Assembly: GCA_023260985.1 (NCBI GenBank)
Contig: JALRKY010000073.1
Location: forward strand, 1 to 64,000
Origin: Altererythrobacter sp.
Lineage (GTDB): Bacteria; Pseudomonadota; Alphaproteobacteria; Sphingomonadales; Sphingomonadaceae
DNA: 64,000 bases
Reading direction: 5' to 3'
The position numbers and the translations under genes are program-made. Shown here piece by piece: positions 1 to 10,395 of this stretch. The notes beneath the pieces were generated by a model. That model was not told the origin of the DNA and searched no databases. It saw only the letters and a program-made list of their open reading frames with translations. Positions within the stretch are counted from its first letter, which is position 1; the number at the start of each line of letters is the position of its first letter.

Positions 1-1
1 G

Positions 2-2491
<2,490 letters not shown>

Positions 2492-2523
2492 GCGACCGCA
2501 GCCTGGCCTGAACGTGTTTCAGG

Positions 2524-2670
2524 ATGGCGGAAGAACCGCCCAGCTTTACGGGGCAGTACTTGAAGGCTTTCCCGAGCAGGCCGCTCGCGGTAGCGAGAGC
2601 CTAGTCAGAAGCGAAGCTGACCGAAGGTCAACGTCCGATGCTGGAACGGGTCAGTGAGGCGGCGGAGTAG
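2524..2670 (+). pseudogene. Degenerate second copy of the uvrA 3' end
   Basis: Read from base 2524, this stretch encodes MAEEPPSFTGQYLK and, in the same frame at 2638-2670, MLERVSEAAE followed by TAG. The intact uvrA tail reads [13 protein letters not shown]...[10 protein letters not shown], so both halves match at protein level. Codons differ almost throughout, so this is not a recent perfect duplication. The halves are separated by 72 bases with an in-frame TAG at 2602-2604 and small hairpins (CTCGC-GGTA-GCGAG, TGACC-GAA-GGTCA). The likely reading is a leftover 3' end from allele replacement or an old tandem duplication. No intact gene is implied. Confidence 0.6.
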
Positions 2671-2743
2671 GGCTTGGAAGGGCTAGTAAACAAGACTTCC
2701 TAGCCCGTTTTGTGAGGGAAGCTCAAACGCAGCGCCGCATTGA

Positions 2744-2911
2744 CTAGGTCAGTACTTTCTTGGTCTCGGGCTTCATATCGCTGATGCAGCCGAAGGTGGC
2801 ATCGGTGATCGTGTCGGTGACGAGTGCGGCAGGTTCCTCGCCCGGTCCCGAACATGCGGCTAGCGCGAGTGCGAGTGCGGTGGTGGCGAAACGATGTGGC
2901 TGGCGATTCAT
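2744..2911 (-). CDS. Very small predicted lipoprotein
   Basis: A 55-residue ORF starts at ATG 2911 behind a strong ribosome-binding stretch (GGAGGGGGAGGA) about six bases upstream. The product starts MNRQPHRFATTALALALAAC: a short basic N terminus, a hydrophobic core and a clear lipobox LAAC with the lipidated Cys at residue 20. The mature part is only about 36 residues (…TITDATFGCISDMKPETKKVLT). I do not recognise a family. It lies between uvrA (opposite strand) and an RlpA-type gene (same strand, upstream). The lipobox and ribosome-binding site make it a real gene rather than chance, but the function is unknown. Confidence 0.7.
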   Translation of the reverse strand: MNRQPHRFATTALALALAACSGPGEEPAALVTDTITDATFGCISDMKPETKKVLT

Positions 2912-2991
2912 GCTTGTCCTCCCCCTCCGACGGGCGAAAGGCGAGGGTGGAGCGCTGCCGCTGCGATGTCAAACGCTTGCGGGCGCGGGGG

Positions 2992-3429
2992 TCAGCTGGC
3001 GAGGAGTTCGAGGTCGACTTCGCCGCTGCCCGGCGCGATCAGGCCGAGTTCCGTTGCGGCGGCGCGGCTGACGTCGATCACACGGTTACTGTGGAAGGGG
3101 CCGCGATCGTTGATGCAGACCAATACGCTGCGCCCGTTGGCGAGATTGGTGACGCGGATCATGCTGCCGAAGGGGAGTGTACGGTGCGCCGCGGTCATCG
3201 CGTGCATGTCGAATGACTCGCCGCTGGCCGTGGGGCGGCCGTGGAAGCGCCGGCCGTAAAAGGACGCGCGCCCGCTGCCGAGACGCTCGATGACTTCGAC
3301 GGGGCTGGCCGAAAGGGCTTCCTCGGCAATGGAGATCTCGCCGGTCGCCTCTCCATCCTGCGCCAAGACGGCTGACGATGCCAGCGCCAGCGGCAGAAGC
3401 CAGGTGCAGACGGCCGAGAAGCCGCGCAA
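2992..3429 (-). CDS. RlpA-like septal ring lytic transglycosylase / double-psi beta-barrel protein
   Basis: The product contains a compact RlpA-type double-psi beta-barrel (GRASFYGRRFHGRPTASGE ... LPFGSMIRVTNL ... VCINDRGPF ... VIDVSRAAA), a fold that in RlpA cleaves glycan strands lacking stem peptides and acts in the envelope. The Asp of NDRGPF is the conserved barrel residue. There is no SPOR domain. The open frame extends upstream to base 3873 and beyond, but that part does not look like protein. I place the start at TTG 3429, which gives a hydrophobic signal sequence ending near SSAVLA-QDG and a total of 145 residues. The start is uncertain because no ATG lies at the right place and the ribosome-binding site is weak. 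Confidence 0.8.
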   Translation of the reverse strand: MRGFSAVCTWLLPLALASSAVLAQDGEATGEISIAEEALSASPVEVIERLGSGRASFYGRRFHGRPTASGESFDMHAMTAAHRTLPFGSMIRVTNLANGRSVLVCINDRGPFHSNRVIDVSRAAATELGLIAPGSGEVDLELLAS

Positions 3430-4286
3430 GGGACGATCCCGCGACGTTTTACAGGCATGTTCGGAATGCGGGCAACTCGTCGCTGTGCATATGAAGCCAA
3501 ACTGACGAAAGCGGTGCCGAATTTGCGGCGAACTGAGTGAATGACGATGTTCGCTACCGCATCGAGGAGCAGGGAATTCAGGTTTCCGTAGCGTTACATT
3601 CGATTCGCGGGGGACAAAGCAAATGGGGCCGACATTGCTGCCGACCCCACTCTCACCGACGCGTGGTCTTCTTTTCCGGCGAACCTTCAAGAAGCGCTTG
3701 GCGCCCGATGTCGCTTCCTCCAACGGGTTGGAGGCTATCGTCACCGGCGCTCGCGCCGGCATCCGGTTCCGCTTTCCAACTAGTCCTACTTTTCCCGGCC
3801 TAAGCCCTTCCAAGCGGTGCCTGCCTTCCGGCGATACCGAGACCGTTCCCCTTTTGGCGGCCACCTCACTCAAGCGGCTGGATTTCGCCTCGGCGTCCTC
3901 CCTCCATCGATCGGCAACCAGGTTCCTGGCCTTACCGGTGGATCTGCGATCGCGTTCTCCTCAATCAACTGCACTTGCTTCCAGTTTTCACCTTCTGCAT
4001 GCCCAGTCTCAAAGACCGCGTGGACAATCACCACCGCGTCGGACTAGTTTGAGAAACTCTTAAAAATCAACTCGTTAGAGCCAGATTTTCGTGGAGTTTT
4101 CGCTCCCTTCCGACACTTTGAGACTGCGCCTTCCGGCTGAGTCGCGCAAGTTTGACAACCCCGAGTTTTCCACTTTTCCGCAGAACAACTGTGGACGAGA
4201 GTGGATAACTCAACGGTTCATCGCAAAAATCCGGGCATACTTGCTCCGACCCCAAATTCGGGATCACGGACGCCGAGTCACTTGCG
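3430..4286. other. Long non-coding stretch with hairpins, possible structured RNA
   Basis: No convincing gene fills these roughly 850 bases between the RlpA-type gene and the end of argG. On the minus strand three strong hairpins follow one another: arms CCGGCGC/GCGCCGG at 3744-3759, CCTCCAAC/GTTGGAGG at 3717-3734, and a 9-bp stem at 3625-3648 that could terminate transcription. An 11-base inverted repeat (CAGTCTCAAAG at 4004-4014, its complement at 4116-4126) brackets an AT-richer patch. Between 4166 and 4208 lie three sequences resembling DnaA boxes (TTTTCCACT, TGTGGACGA, AGTGGATAA). The minus strand is purine-rich, as structured RNAs often are. I looked for tmRNA tag, RNase P and SRP core motifs and did not find them. 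Confidence 0.4.
3625..3648 (-). terminator. Possible intrinsic terminator of the non-coding region
   Basis: On the minus strand GGGGTCGGC and GTCGGCCCC pair over nine base pairs (two G-U) around the loop AGCAAT, followed by ATTTGCTTTGT. The T-tract is broken, so termination strength is uncertain. It lies about 200 bases upstream of the RlpA-type start. Confidence 0.45.
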
Positions 4287-5498
4287 TTAGTCGCGCTGCG
4301 CGAGGAGCCGCAATCGCAGCGCATTCAACTTGATGAAGCCCGCCGCATCCTTCTGATCATAAGCGCCGGCGTCGTCCTCGAAGGTCACATGCGCTTCTGA
4401 ATAAAGCGAGTTTGGCGATTTGCGCCCGACTACGCTGGCGAGGCCCTTGTAGAGCTTGAGGCGAACGGTGCCGGTTACCTTCGCCTGGCTATGGTCGATC
4501 GCCGATTGAAGCATCTCGCGCTCAGGCGAGAACCAGAAGCCATTGTAGATCAGTTCGGCGTAGCGCGGCATCAGCTCATCCTTGAGATGCGCCGCCCCTC
4601 GATCGAGCGTGATCTGTTCGATCCCGCGATGCGCGCGGGCATAGATCTCGCCGCCCGGCGTCTCATACATGCCGCGGCTCTTCATGCCGACGAAGCGGTT
4701 TTCGACCAGGTCGAGCCTGCCGATACCGTGCTTGCGTCCGAGCTCGTTAAGCGCGGCAAGCAAGGTCGCCGGGCTCATCGCTTCGCCATTCATCGCTACG
4801 CCATCGCCCCGTTCGAAGTCGACCGTGATGTATTCCGGCTCGTCCGGGGCGTCCTCGGGATTGACCGTGCGCGAATAGACATAGTCTGGCGTTTCCTGCC
4901 ATGGATCCTCCAAAACCTTCCCTTCGGACGAAGTGTGGAGCAGGTTCGCGTCGGTCGAGAAGGGGCTTTCGCCGCGCTTGTCCTTTGGCACCATAATCTG
5001 GTGCGCTTCCGCCCAGGTGATCAGCGCAGTGCGGCTGGTCAGGTCCCATTCGCGCCAAGGCGCGATCACCTTGATGTCGGGATCGAGCGCATAGGCGGAA
5101 AGTTCGAAGCGGACCTGGTCATTGCCTTTGCCGGTCGCCCCGTGTGCGATGGCGTCGGCGTCGGTTTCATGTGCGATTTCGACCAGTCTCTTTGAGATGA
5201 GCGGGCGCGCAATCGACGTGCCCAGGAGGTAGTCGCCTTCGTAACGGGCGTTGGCGCGCATCATCGGGAACACGAAATCGCGCACGAATTCCTCGCGCAA
5301 ATCCTCGATGAAGATGTGCTTGTCCGGGATGCCCATGGCACGTGCCGAGGTACGCGCTGGCTCGATTTCCTCGCCCTGGCCAAGGTCGGCCGTGAATGTC
5401 ACGACCTCCAGCCCGCGTTCGACCTCCAGCCACTTGGCAATCACGGAAGTATCGAGGCCGCCAGAATAGGCGAGGACGACGCGCTTGATATCAGACAT
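4287..5498 (-). CDS. argG: Argininosuccinate synthase
   Basis: This enzyme condenses citrulline and aspartate with ATP to argininosuccinate, the penultimate step of arginine synthesis. The N terminus [19 protein letters not shown] contains the PP-loop ATP-binding motif [21 protein letters not shown] and the citrulline-binding region near [13 protein letters not shown] are also present. The start is ATG 5498; the open frame reaches 5558, but the extra 20 residues are not part of the family. At 403 residues the protein is normal in length. It is transcribed alone towards the long non-coding stretch, with the decayed CFA synthase ending 67 bases upstream. Confidence 0.97.
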   Translation of the reverse strand: MSDIKRVVLAYSGGLDTSVIAKWLEVERGLEVVTFTADLGQGEEIEPARTSARAMGIPDKHIFIEDLREEFVRDFVFPMMRANARYEGDYLLGTSIARPLISKRLVEIAHETDADAIAHGATGKGNDQVRFELSAYALDPDIKVIAPWREWDLTSRTALITWAEAHQIMVPKDKRGESPFSTDANLLHTSSEGKVLEDPWQETPDYVYSRTVNPEDAPDEPEYITVDFERGDGVAMNGEAMSPATLLAALNELGRKHGIGRLDLVENRFVGMKSRGMYETPGGEIYARAHRGIEQITLDRGAAHLKDELMPRYAELIYNGFWFSPEREMLQSAIDHSQAKVTGTVRLKLYKGLASVVGRKSPNSLYSEAHVTFEDDAGAYDQKDAAGFIKLNALRLRLLAQRD

Positions 5499-5564
5499 GG
5501 TTGGGCCGCTCCTGAGATTCTTGCCGCGCCCGCTAACAGGCAGCGGCTCACGGAGCAATGCCGA

Positions 5565-6812
5565 TCAGTGCGGCCAGAGCGAACTCTCTGCCGTGTGAAT
5601 GTAATCTCTTGTTACTGGCAAGGTCCGCCGGTTTCGCGCGAACTGGATTTAGTAATTGCCCATTCCGCCATATTGGAAGGCTGCGGTCGTTCCCGCGAGG
5701 TAGAAAGTCCACATCCGATAGAAGCGATCATCGAACAGGCTGATGATCGCGTCGCGGTTCGCTTCGCAATTTGCATACCAAGCGCGCAGCGTCTTTGCAT
5801 AATGCAGCCGCAGCGTCTCATTGTAGGTGTGGATCAGGCGCGACTTTTCCGATGCCGCCAACGTCTCCGAAAGTGCGGGGATATAGCCGCCGGGAAAGAT
5901 GTATTTGGCAGTGAAGGCGTCGGTCGTGCGAGGCCCGCCGAAGTGACCGATCGTTTGCAAAAGCATCACGCCTTCATCGGAGAGCAAATTGGCGCAAGAA
6001 CGGAAGAAGGTTTCGAACTGCGGACGGCCAACATGTTCGAACATCCCGACTGAGACGATCCGGTCGAATTTCGTGTCTCGGCTTGCGAGGTCGCGATAGT
6101 CGACAAGTTCGAAGCTCACGCGGGCCGAAACGCCCGCCGCCTTGGCGCGCTCTTCTGAAACCGCCAATTGCTCTTCGCTCAGTGTGATGCCGTGAACGCT
6201 GACATCGAAATGGCGGGCGAGGTAAATTGCCATTTCGCCCCATCGGCAGCCGATGTCCAGCACACGTTGTCCGGCGGACAACGCCAGTTTTGCCGCAATG
6301 TGAGCCAGCTTGGTTTCCGGCGCTTCGCTGAGCGTGGAAACGCCTTCCGTCCAATAGGCTCAGCTATATTGCATGTGCCCCGGATCGAGCATCAGCCGGT
6401 AGAGTTCATTGCCGATGTCATAGGGGTGCGAAACGTTCCGCTTTGAGGAGCGGGCCTCATTGAAGGAAGTCGCGGCGAATTTCAGGCCATCCCGGATGCG
6501 GCGCAGCGGTGAGGGCGGCCTCAATTCTCCGCCGCGTTCCCACGGCCTGTTCATTCGCAGGAGCTGGACCAGCTGCATCACGTCGCCCTGGCCAATCACG
6601 ATGCGCCCGTCCATATAGGCTTCGCCCGCGCCCAGCCTGGGATCGAGCAAGATGTCGCGCGCGACCTTGCTGTCGGCCAGGCGGATAGCGACTTCGGGGA
6701 AACCCTCGGCCGGTTGGCCAAGCTCGTGGCGCTTGCCTGAGGGGAAGGCGACCGACAATCGGCCTTTTGCGATAGCCTTGCCAAGAAAGCGGTCGATCAG
6801 CGATTCCGACAT
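5565..6812 (-). pseudogene. Cyclopropane-fatty-acyl-phospholipid synthase, broken by two in-frame stops
   Basis: Read through, the frame from ATG 6812 to TGA 5565-5567 would give a 415-residue CFA synthase, which adds a SAM methylene to phospholipid double bonds. Codon 151 is TGA (6360-6362) where the family has Cys in YSCxYW (here HMQYS-stop-AYW). Codon 388 is TAA (5649-5651) where the intact neighbour has Gln (NWQVQ versus NY-stop-IQ). Coding sense resumes after each stop (AYWTEGVSTLSEAPETK; IQFARNRRTLPVTRDYI). The SAM motif is also altered: DIGCRWGEM instead of DIGCGWGG. It is the last gene of a minus-strand run after an intact CFA-like gene and a hydrolase. Two independent stops plus a damaged motif argue for decay rather than selenocysteine or a sequencing error. 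Confidence 0.88.
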
Positions 6813-6840
6813 CGTGCCACAGCCTTTCCCCCCTTCGGTG

Positions 6841-7746
6841 CTAGGCTTGCGGTGCAACTCCTGCCGTTCTTGCGGTGTCGAAGATCGCGCTCACAAAGCC
6901 TTCGGGATCGTCTTCCTGGATAAAATGCCCACCCTTCAGTGTACGGTGTGATCCCAGCTTAGCACCCGGGATGCGATTGACGAAATTGGCATCGCCGCCG
7001 CGCGTTATCGGATCGCCGTCGGAAAAGGCGCAGGTGAAGGGCTTGTCGAATGCTTCGAGCACTTTCCACGCGGCCTTCTGGTCGGGCACGGCGACATTCT
7101 CGCCCAATGGCACCAGCGATGGGAAGATCCGCGCCCCGGCTTTGCTGGCGCGGGTGGGGAAGGGCGCATCATAGGCCGCAACTTCGGCCGCGCTGAGTTC
7201 GGTCTTCGTGGCTCGTTGGAGAATCCCGCCGATTGGGAACACCGGGCTGTATTTGGAGAAGCGGCGCCATGCAGCGAATGCCCTGGGCGCCTCCTGCCCC
7301 TCGGGCAAACCGCCATTTGACAGGACAACGCCCGAGAACTTGTCAGGCATAGCGGCGACCATGCGCAGCCCGACCAGCGAACCCCAATCCTGGCAGGCAA
7401 GGATCACATTTTCGGCTCCGATGGCCTCGAACCACTCGCGGATCCATCCGACGTGTTTGGCGTAAGTATAGTCGCTATTGCGGGTCAGCTTGTCGGACTT
7501 GCCGAAGCCGATCAGGTCGGGCGCGAGTACTCGATAGCCCGCCGCGACTACTGGCGGGATCATCTTGCGATAAAGGAAACACCAACTCGGCTCGCCGTGC
7601 AGCATGAGCACGATCGGGCCATTCCGCGGGCCTGCATCGAGGTAGTGCAGCCGCAGGCCGCCAGCCAGCTCTAAATAATTCGGCTCAAAAGGAAAGTCGG
7701 GAATCTGGGCAAAACGCTCGTCCGGTGTACGGTATATTTCGCCCAT
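6841..7746 (-). CDS. Alpha/beta hydrolase, haloalkane dehalogenase-like (HLD-I type)
   Basis: This 301-residue alpha/beta hydrolase most resembles haloalkane dehalogenases of the DhlA group, which replace a halogen with hydroxyl through an aspartyl-ester intermediate. Visible features are the oxyanion motif HGEPSW (around residue 50), the nucleophile elbow CQDWGS with Asp120 next to Trp121 (the usual halide-binding Trp), an acidic residue in SDGDP (Asp245), and the catalytic His274 in GGHFIQED. ATG 7746 is preferred over GTG 7752 because GGAG lies five bases before it. It sits 12 bases after an intact CFA-type gene and 28 bases before the broken one, so the three were probably cotranscribed. 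An epoxide hydrolase or other esterase role cannot be excluded. Confidence 0.85.
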   Translation of the reverse strand: MGEIYRTPDERFAQIPDFPFEPNYLELAGGLRLHYLDAGPRNGPIVLMLHGEPSWCFLYRKMIPPVVAAGYRVLAPDLIGFGKSDKLTRNSDYTYAKHVGWIREWFEAIGAENVILACQDWGSLVGLRMVAAMPDKFSGVVLSNGGLPEGQEAPRAFAAWRRFSKYSPVFPIGGILQRATKTELSAAEVAAYDAPFPTRASKAGARIFPSLVPLGENVAVPDQKAAWKVLEAFDKPFTCAFSDGDPITRGGDANFVNRIPGAKLGSHRTLKGGHFIQEDDPEGFVSAIFDTARTAGVAPQA

Positions 7747-7758
7747 TCTCACTCCACC

Positions 7759-9075
7759 TTATTCAGCCGCTTCCTTCAGCTCCGGATCGAAACGCCATTG
7801 CGGCACCTCGCCCATTGCGCGAAGTCGGGCTGATTCTTCTGAAATATACTCACGCGTAATGGGTATGGCCGCTCGGTCTTTTACATATTGAACCTGCCAG
7901 TTAACCATGGTGCCGTTGCGAAAGCTCTGCTCCGCACCAGCAAGATAGAACAGCCACATGCGATAGAACTGCTCGTCATACATGGCGGTGATCTCATCGC
8001 GGTGCATCACAGTGCGATTGTACCACTCTTCCAGCGTATAGGAGTAGTGGAAGCGCATCGCCTCCACATCCATCACCTGCCATCCGGCCTTTTCACTCTC
8101 ACTCACAAGTTCGGACAGCGCAGGGATATAGCCGCCCGGGAAGATATACTTCCGGGTCCAGGCATCGGTGAAGCCGGGAGGGCCGGCGCGCCCACAGCAG
8201 TGGCTGATCATGACGCCATCGGGCTTCAGCAATCTGTGAGTATGCGCGAAGAATTGCGGATAATGGATTGTGCCGACGTGTTCCAGCAGGCCGACTGAGG
8301 AAATGCGATCGAACTCGCCTTCGACATCGCGATAGTCCATCAAGTGGAACTGCACCTTGTCGGCGACGCCTTCGGCCTCGGCGCGTTCCTTGCAGAAGGC
8401 GATCTGGTCGGGCGCCAGCGCGACGCCGGTCACTTCCACCCCGTACATCTTGTGGAGATAGAGCGCGAAGCCGCCCCAGCCGCAGCCGATGTCGAGCACT
8501 TTCATGCCGGGCTTCAGATGCAGCTTGGCCGCGAGATGCGCTTTCTTGTCCATCTGCGCCTGTTCGAGCGACGTCGAGGACGGGGCTTCGTCGCGGTAAT
8601 AGGCCATGGTGTATTGGCGATCCTCATCGAGGAAACGCTCGTAGAGCTCGCGCGTGAGATTGTATGTGTGCTCGGCGTTCTTACGCGCCGAGCCGCGCAA
8701 ATTGATCCCGTCGAGCTTGGCGAGCGTTCGCTGGAGTGCTCTCCGGATCGCCCCCTGCGGCTTCAGCGATGCTTCGCCCAATCGCTTGGCATTCATCGTC
8801 ACCAGCAGGATCATGTCGCGGATATCGTGCGGCTCCTCGACGACCAGCCATTCCCACATGAAGGTTTCGCCCGCGCCGAGCTGAGGATAGAGGGCGATAT
8901 GATGGGCGGCCTTGGGGTGGGTCAGGCGAATCCTGACAGGACCGGGTTTGCCGCCGATCTCGGCCGGATAGCTCCCCGGATCGCTGCCGTAGACATACTC
9001 CTTACCGTCATAGTCCGTTATTATCAGTTGCCCGTGCTTGATTACCTTCGTCAGGAATTTGTCCAGCAACCACAT
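7759..9075 (-). CDS. CFA synthase-family SAM methyltransferase lacking the usual active-site Cys
   Basis: This 438-residue protein has the two-part architecture of cyclopropane-fatty-acyl-phospholipid synthases: an N-terminal lipid-binding region (…YPQLGAGETFMW…) and a SAM methyltransferase domain with VLDIGCGWGG near residue 193, SVGLLEHVG and KYIFPGGYIPALSE. At the place where E. coli Cfa has the bicarbonate-binding Cys (YSCGYW) this protein has QYTMAYY, so Met157 replaces Cys. It may therefore be a fatty-acyl methyltransferase with altered chemistry rather than a true cyclopropanase. ATG 9075 is favoured (GGGGGCG nearby); the frame is open to 9117 without a ribosome-binding site. It heads the CFA-hydrolase-CFA run. 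Confidence 0.88.
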   Translation of the reverse strand: MWLLDKFLTKVIKHGQLIITDYDGKEYVYGSDPGSYPAEIGGKPGPVRIRLTHPKAAHHIALYPQLGAGETFMWEWLVVEEPHDIRDMILLVTMNAKRLGEASLKPQGAIRRALQRTLAKLDGINLRGSARKNAEHTYNLTRELYERFLDEDRQYTMAYYRDEAPSSTSLEQAQMDKKAHLAAKLHLKPGMKVLDIGCGWGGFALYLHKMYGVEVTGVALAPDQIAFCKERAEAEGVADKVQFHLMDYRDVEGEFDRISSVGLLEHVGTIHYPQFFAHTHRLLKPDGVMISHCCGRAGPPGFTDAWTRKYIFPGGYIPALSELVSESEKAGWQVMDVEAMRFHYSYTLEEWYNRTVMHRDEITAMYDEQFYRMWLFYLAGAEQSFRNGTMVNWQVQYVKDRAAIPITREYISEESARLRAMGEVPQWRFDPELKEAAE

Positions 9076-9154
9076 TACTTTACGCCCCCATTCTTCTCTC
9101 GCTGACAGACTGGGCATTGCGCGTTAAGCTGTCAATCAAAGAGGGAGATATCCC

Positions 9155-9613
9155 ATGGCTGATGCGAAGACGCAGATTACAGCACAGGACCCGGACGATT
9201 TCATCGCGACAGTGGGACCGGAGGCCAAGCGCGAGGAAGCGCGGGCGATCGATGCACTATTCCGCAAGGTTACAGGCGAGCAGCCACGCATGTGGGGCCC
9301 TGCTATCATCGGCTATGGAGAATACCGAACCACTTACGCCAGCGGGCGTGATGTACACTGGATGCGCGCCGGCTTTTCGCCTCGCAAGGCCAAGCATTCG
9401 TTTTACTTGATGCGTGGATATTGCGACGAACTGGCGGGACGTCAGCGGGACGAGTTGCGCAAGAAGCTGGGCAAGCATTCGACCGGCAAGAGTTGCCTCT
9501 ACATCAACAAGCTTGCGGATGTGGACATGGCCGTGCTGGAGGAGATGATTGCGTCCGACTGGCAAGCAATGAAGCGCAGGTTTCCGCTAAAGCCGGAGTG
9601 CGCAGCCAATTGA
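9155..9613 (+). CDS. DUF1801 / YdhG-like domain protein
   Basis: This 152-residue cytoplasmic protein has the DUF1801 pattern: a helical start (DDFIATVGPEAKREEARAI), a central MWGPAIIGYGEY segment, HWMRAGFSPRKAKHSFY, and a helical C-terminal half with GKSCLYINKLADVD. Family members are small SCP2-like or YdhG-like proteins of unclear role. ATG 9155 follows GAGGGAGA at a good distance. It is divergent from the CFA-type gene and its stop codon overlaps the start of lptB (TTGA), suggesting translational coupling. No specific function can be assigned. Confidence 0.85.
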   Translation: MADAKTQITAQDPDDFIATVGPEAKREEARAIDALFRKVTGEQPRMWGPAIIGYGEYRTTYASGRDVHWMRAGFSPRKAKHSFYLMRGYCDELAGRQRDELRKKLGKHSTGKSCLYINKLADVDMAVLEEMIASDWQAMKRRFPLKPECAAN

Positions 9614-10371
9614 GTGGTGCGACACCAGACGACAGTGATGGCCTGACCCACGGAAAATCGCGGTTGGAAGCCGTCGAGCTGCGCAAGCGCTTCGGGAGTC
9701 GCCCGGTGCTCGATGGCGTGTCGCTGAGCATCGATCAGGGTGAGGTGGTTGGCCTTTTCGGTCCCGACGGGGCGGGCAAGACGACCACCTTCTATTGCCT
9801 TCTCGGCCTGGTCAGACCCGATATGGGGCGCGTGGTGCTCGATGGCGAGGATGTTACGCGATTGCCGTTCTATCGTCGTGCAGTGCTGGGCCTGGCCTAT
9901 CTGCCAGAGCAGCCTTCGATATTTCGCGGACTGACGGTGGAGCAGAACATCTCCGCCATGCTCGAAGTGGTCGAGCCTTCGGCGGAGCAGCGTGAGGAGC
10001 GATTGGAGGAACTGCTTGAGGCGCTCGACCTGGTGCGCCTGCGAGACTCGCCTGCAAATTCGCTATCGGGTGGCGAGCGGCGGCGATGCGAGGTGGCGCG
10101 TGCACTCGCACTCGACCCGCGCATTGTCTTGCTGGACGAACCTTTCGCCGGGATTGACCCGCTTACCATTGCCAGTATGAAGCAGATGATCGCCGAGATG
10201 CGGGGCCGGAACATCGGAATCTTGCTGACCGACCAGAATGTTCCCGAGATGCTCGATGTGATCGATCGCGCCTATGTGATGGCGGAGGGAAGGGTGATTT
10301 TCTCCGGAAATCCGCAGGAAATGCTACACAATCCGGATGTCATCGCAAGCTATCTAGGTCGCAAGCATTGA
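9610..10371 (+). CDS. lptB: LptB-like ABC transporter ATP-binding protein
   Basis: LptB is the ATPase that drives lipopolysaccharide extraction by LptFG and its transport over the Lpt bridge. The 253-residue protein has Walker A GPDGAGKTT, Q-loop YLPEQPSIFRGLTVEQN, signature LSGGERRRCEVARAL, Walker B RIVLLDEPFAGIDP and the switch region LLTDQNVPEMLD. The LptB-specific FRGLTVEQNI segment fits well. No ATG lies at the right place; TTG 9610, overlapping the DUF1801 stop, is the most likely start, though TTG 9664 is possible. lptA and lptC, often adjacent in other proteobacteria, are not here. Confidence 0.88.
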   Translation: MSGATPDDSDGLTHGKSRLEAVELRKRFGSRPVLDGVSLSIDQGEVVGLFGPDGAGKTTTFYCLLGLVRPDMGRVVLDGEDVTRLPFYRRAVLGLAYLPEQPSIFRGLTVEQNISAMLEVVEPSAEQREERLEELLEALDLVRLRDSPANSLSGGERRRCEVARALALDPRIVLLDEPFAGIDPLTIASMKQMIAEMRGRNIGILLTDQNVPEMLDVIDRAYVMAEGRVIFSGNPQEMLHNPDVIASYLGRKH

Positions 10372-10395
10372 CATCGGCCCTTCAGTCTATCCGGG

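Noticed and set aside
3430-3873. N-terminal extension of the RlpA-type protein (open frame to 3873 and beyond)
   Set aside because: The extension does not look like a protein, passes through strong hairpins and would bury the signal peptide.
3615-4100. tmRNA, RNase P RNA or SRP RNA in the structured region
   Set aside because: No proteolysis-tag codons, no RNase P core motif and no SRP tetraloop-asymmetric loop motif could be found on either strand.
4166-4208. Replication origin from the three DnaA-box-like nonamers
   Set aside because: None is a perfect box, there is no dnaA, hemE or AT-rich unwinding tract beside them, and skew cannot be computed here. Kept only as a note.
6328-6362. Selenocysteine at the TGA of the CFA synthase with a SECIS-like hairpin
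   Set aside because: A second unrelated stop (TAA) and a mutated SAM motif occur in the same gene, and sphingomonads usually lack Sec machinery. A pseudogene explains all of it.
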